Assembly (NCBI GenBank): GCA_026770585.1
Contig: MU646722.1
Coordinates: 270,014-285,737 of the forward strand
Direction of reading: 5' to 3'
DNA length: 15,724 nucleotides
DNA from: Baffinella frigidus
Taxonomy: Eukaryota; Cryptophyceae; Cryptomonadales; Baffinellaceae
Each line of letters begins with the position of its first letter. Position 1 is the first letter of the stretch. The position numbers were made by a program, and so were the translations under genes. The notes beneath the pieces are model-generated. The model did no database searches. It was not told where the DNA came from and saw only the letters and a program-made list of their open reading frames with translations. Shown here piece after piece: positions 15,387-15,724 of the stretch.

Positions 15387-15678
15387 TTTGGTCCCGGTCC
15401 TGAATATATTAAATTTCGGGAACTGTCCATCTAAATATTTATGGTACACACCCAGCTATTTTAAAGCCCTAAAAGTACGAAATGGCTCAAACACCAAGCC
15501 AAATCTGAAATTGAATCTATTCGGAAACGCGAAGAAATCGAGTATTCGCCGTTTCGCGCGTTCCGGGGTGAAAACGCCTGTGTTGATGGCGTTCTGTACC
15601 AAGGAGAGTGTGGGGGCGGGCGTGCGGAGGTGTGCGTTTACCTCGTTCGCTGACTCGGTGGGGGCGGAGAGCCAGCAG
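15387..15678. other. Downstream region, probable 3' UTR and flank
   Basis: AT-rich after the stop (AATATATTAAATTTCGGG, TAAATATTTATGG). It holds the empty-site repeat at 15541-15600. TGTCCATCTAAATA resembles the start of the 3591 element interior. No clear AATAAA signal was seen. Confidence 0.4.
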
Positions 15679-15683
15679 GAACC

Positions 15684-15715
<32 letters not shown>

Positions 15716-15724
15716 ACCCTAACC
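15679..15724 (+). repeat. Heptamer block at window end
   Basis: Six CAACCCT-type units run to the end of the window. Since equal blocks occur throughout the gene, this is probably interstitial rather than a chromosome end. Confidence 0.75.

Noticed and set aside
13103-13288. Possible coil exon containing LHREACEGALSAAERERN
   Set aside because: Its start lies in a transposon arm and the following bases match a non-coding repeat near 15576. No donor was found in a suitable place.
13794-14369. 191-codon plus-strand frame
   Set aside because: It crosses heptamers and exon 20 in the wrong frame. Only the part at 14154-14237 is kept, as exon 21.
14690-15181. Arg-rich 163-codon frame overlapping exon 23
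   Set aside because: It is the shifted reading of a GAG/GCG/CGG-rich exon. The Glu/Arg/Ala frame joins exon 24 in correct phase; this one does not.
15679-15724. Chromosome end (true telomere)
   Set aside because: The same degenerate repeats occur throughout the introns, and these units are CCCTCAA, not a pure telomere array.

Overview
This window looks like nuclear DNA from a GC-rich protist, most likely a microalga. Coding exons are short and separated by introns with GT-AG or GC-AG ends. Almost every acceptor reads AG|G. The introns are filled with 7-base telomere-type repeats of the CCCTAAA/TTTAGGG kind. Telomeres of this type occur in green algae and plants, dinoflagellates and other alveolates. 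The AG|G acceptors and frequent GC donors are reminiscent of dinoflagellates, but I cannot settle the lineage from this window. No bacterial operon structure, rRNA, tRNA or CRISPR array was seen.

One plus-strand gene seems to occupy most of the window, from an ATG at 589 to a TAA at 15384-15386. I can chain about 24 exons; most introns are phase 0 and two phase-2 junctions close correctly. The first and last introns are both exactly 80 nt, while many inner introns are several hundred bases to over 1 kb. The predicted protein is about 750-780 residues. It has an N-terminal SAM-like domain (exons 1-2), a lysine-rich linker, two TPR-like helical hairpins (exons 6-7 and 9-11), and a charged coiled coil. 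One part of the coil carries an LCREL motif resembling taxilins. A glutamine-rich exon, a 150-residue Glu/Arg/Ala-rich helix and a Pro-rich C-terminus follow. The order of some late exons (16, 18, 21, 22) is uncertain.

The most striking feature is that many short exons have one or more decayed copies of their edge, including the splice site, in the neighbouring intron (exons 6, 7, 8, 9, 10, 13, 14, 17, 19, 20 and the 23/24 junction). The introns appear to have grown by repeated local duplication across exon borders, followed by filling with telomere-like heptamers and microsatellites.

The introns also hold small non-coding elements with terminal inverted repeats, most of them ending 5'-CCAC...GTGG-3', plus a GTTGAC...GTCAAC element that recurs at intron ends and resembles an introner. 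One 152-bp element has a paralogous empty site and a clear 5-bp target duplication.

Layout: 1-588 upstream and leader; 589-2640 exons 1-6; 2641-7744 exons 7-11 amid heptamer arrays, GA/TA microsatellites and exon-edge copies; 7745-9845 exons 12-16 with introner-like elements; 9846-12810 mostly inverted-repeat elements and heptamers with exons 17-18; 12811-15386 exons 19-24; 15387-15724 downstream sequence ending in a heptamer block.
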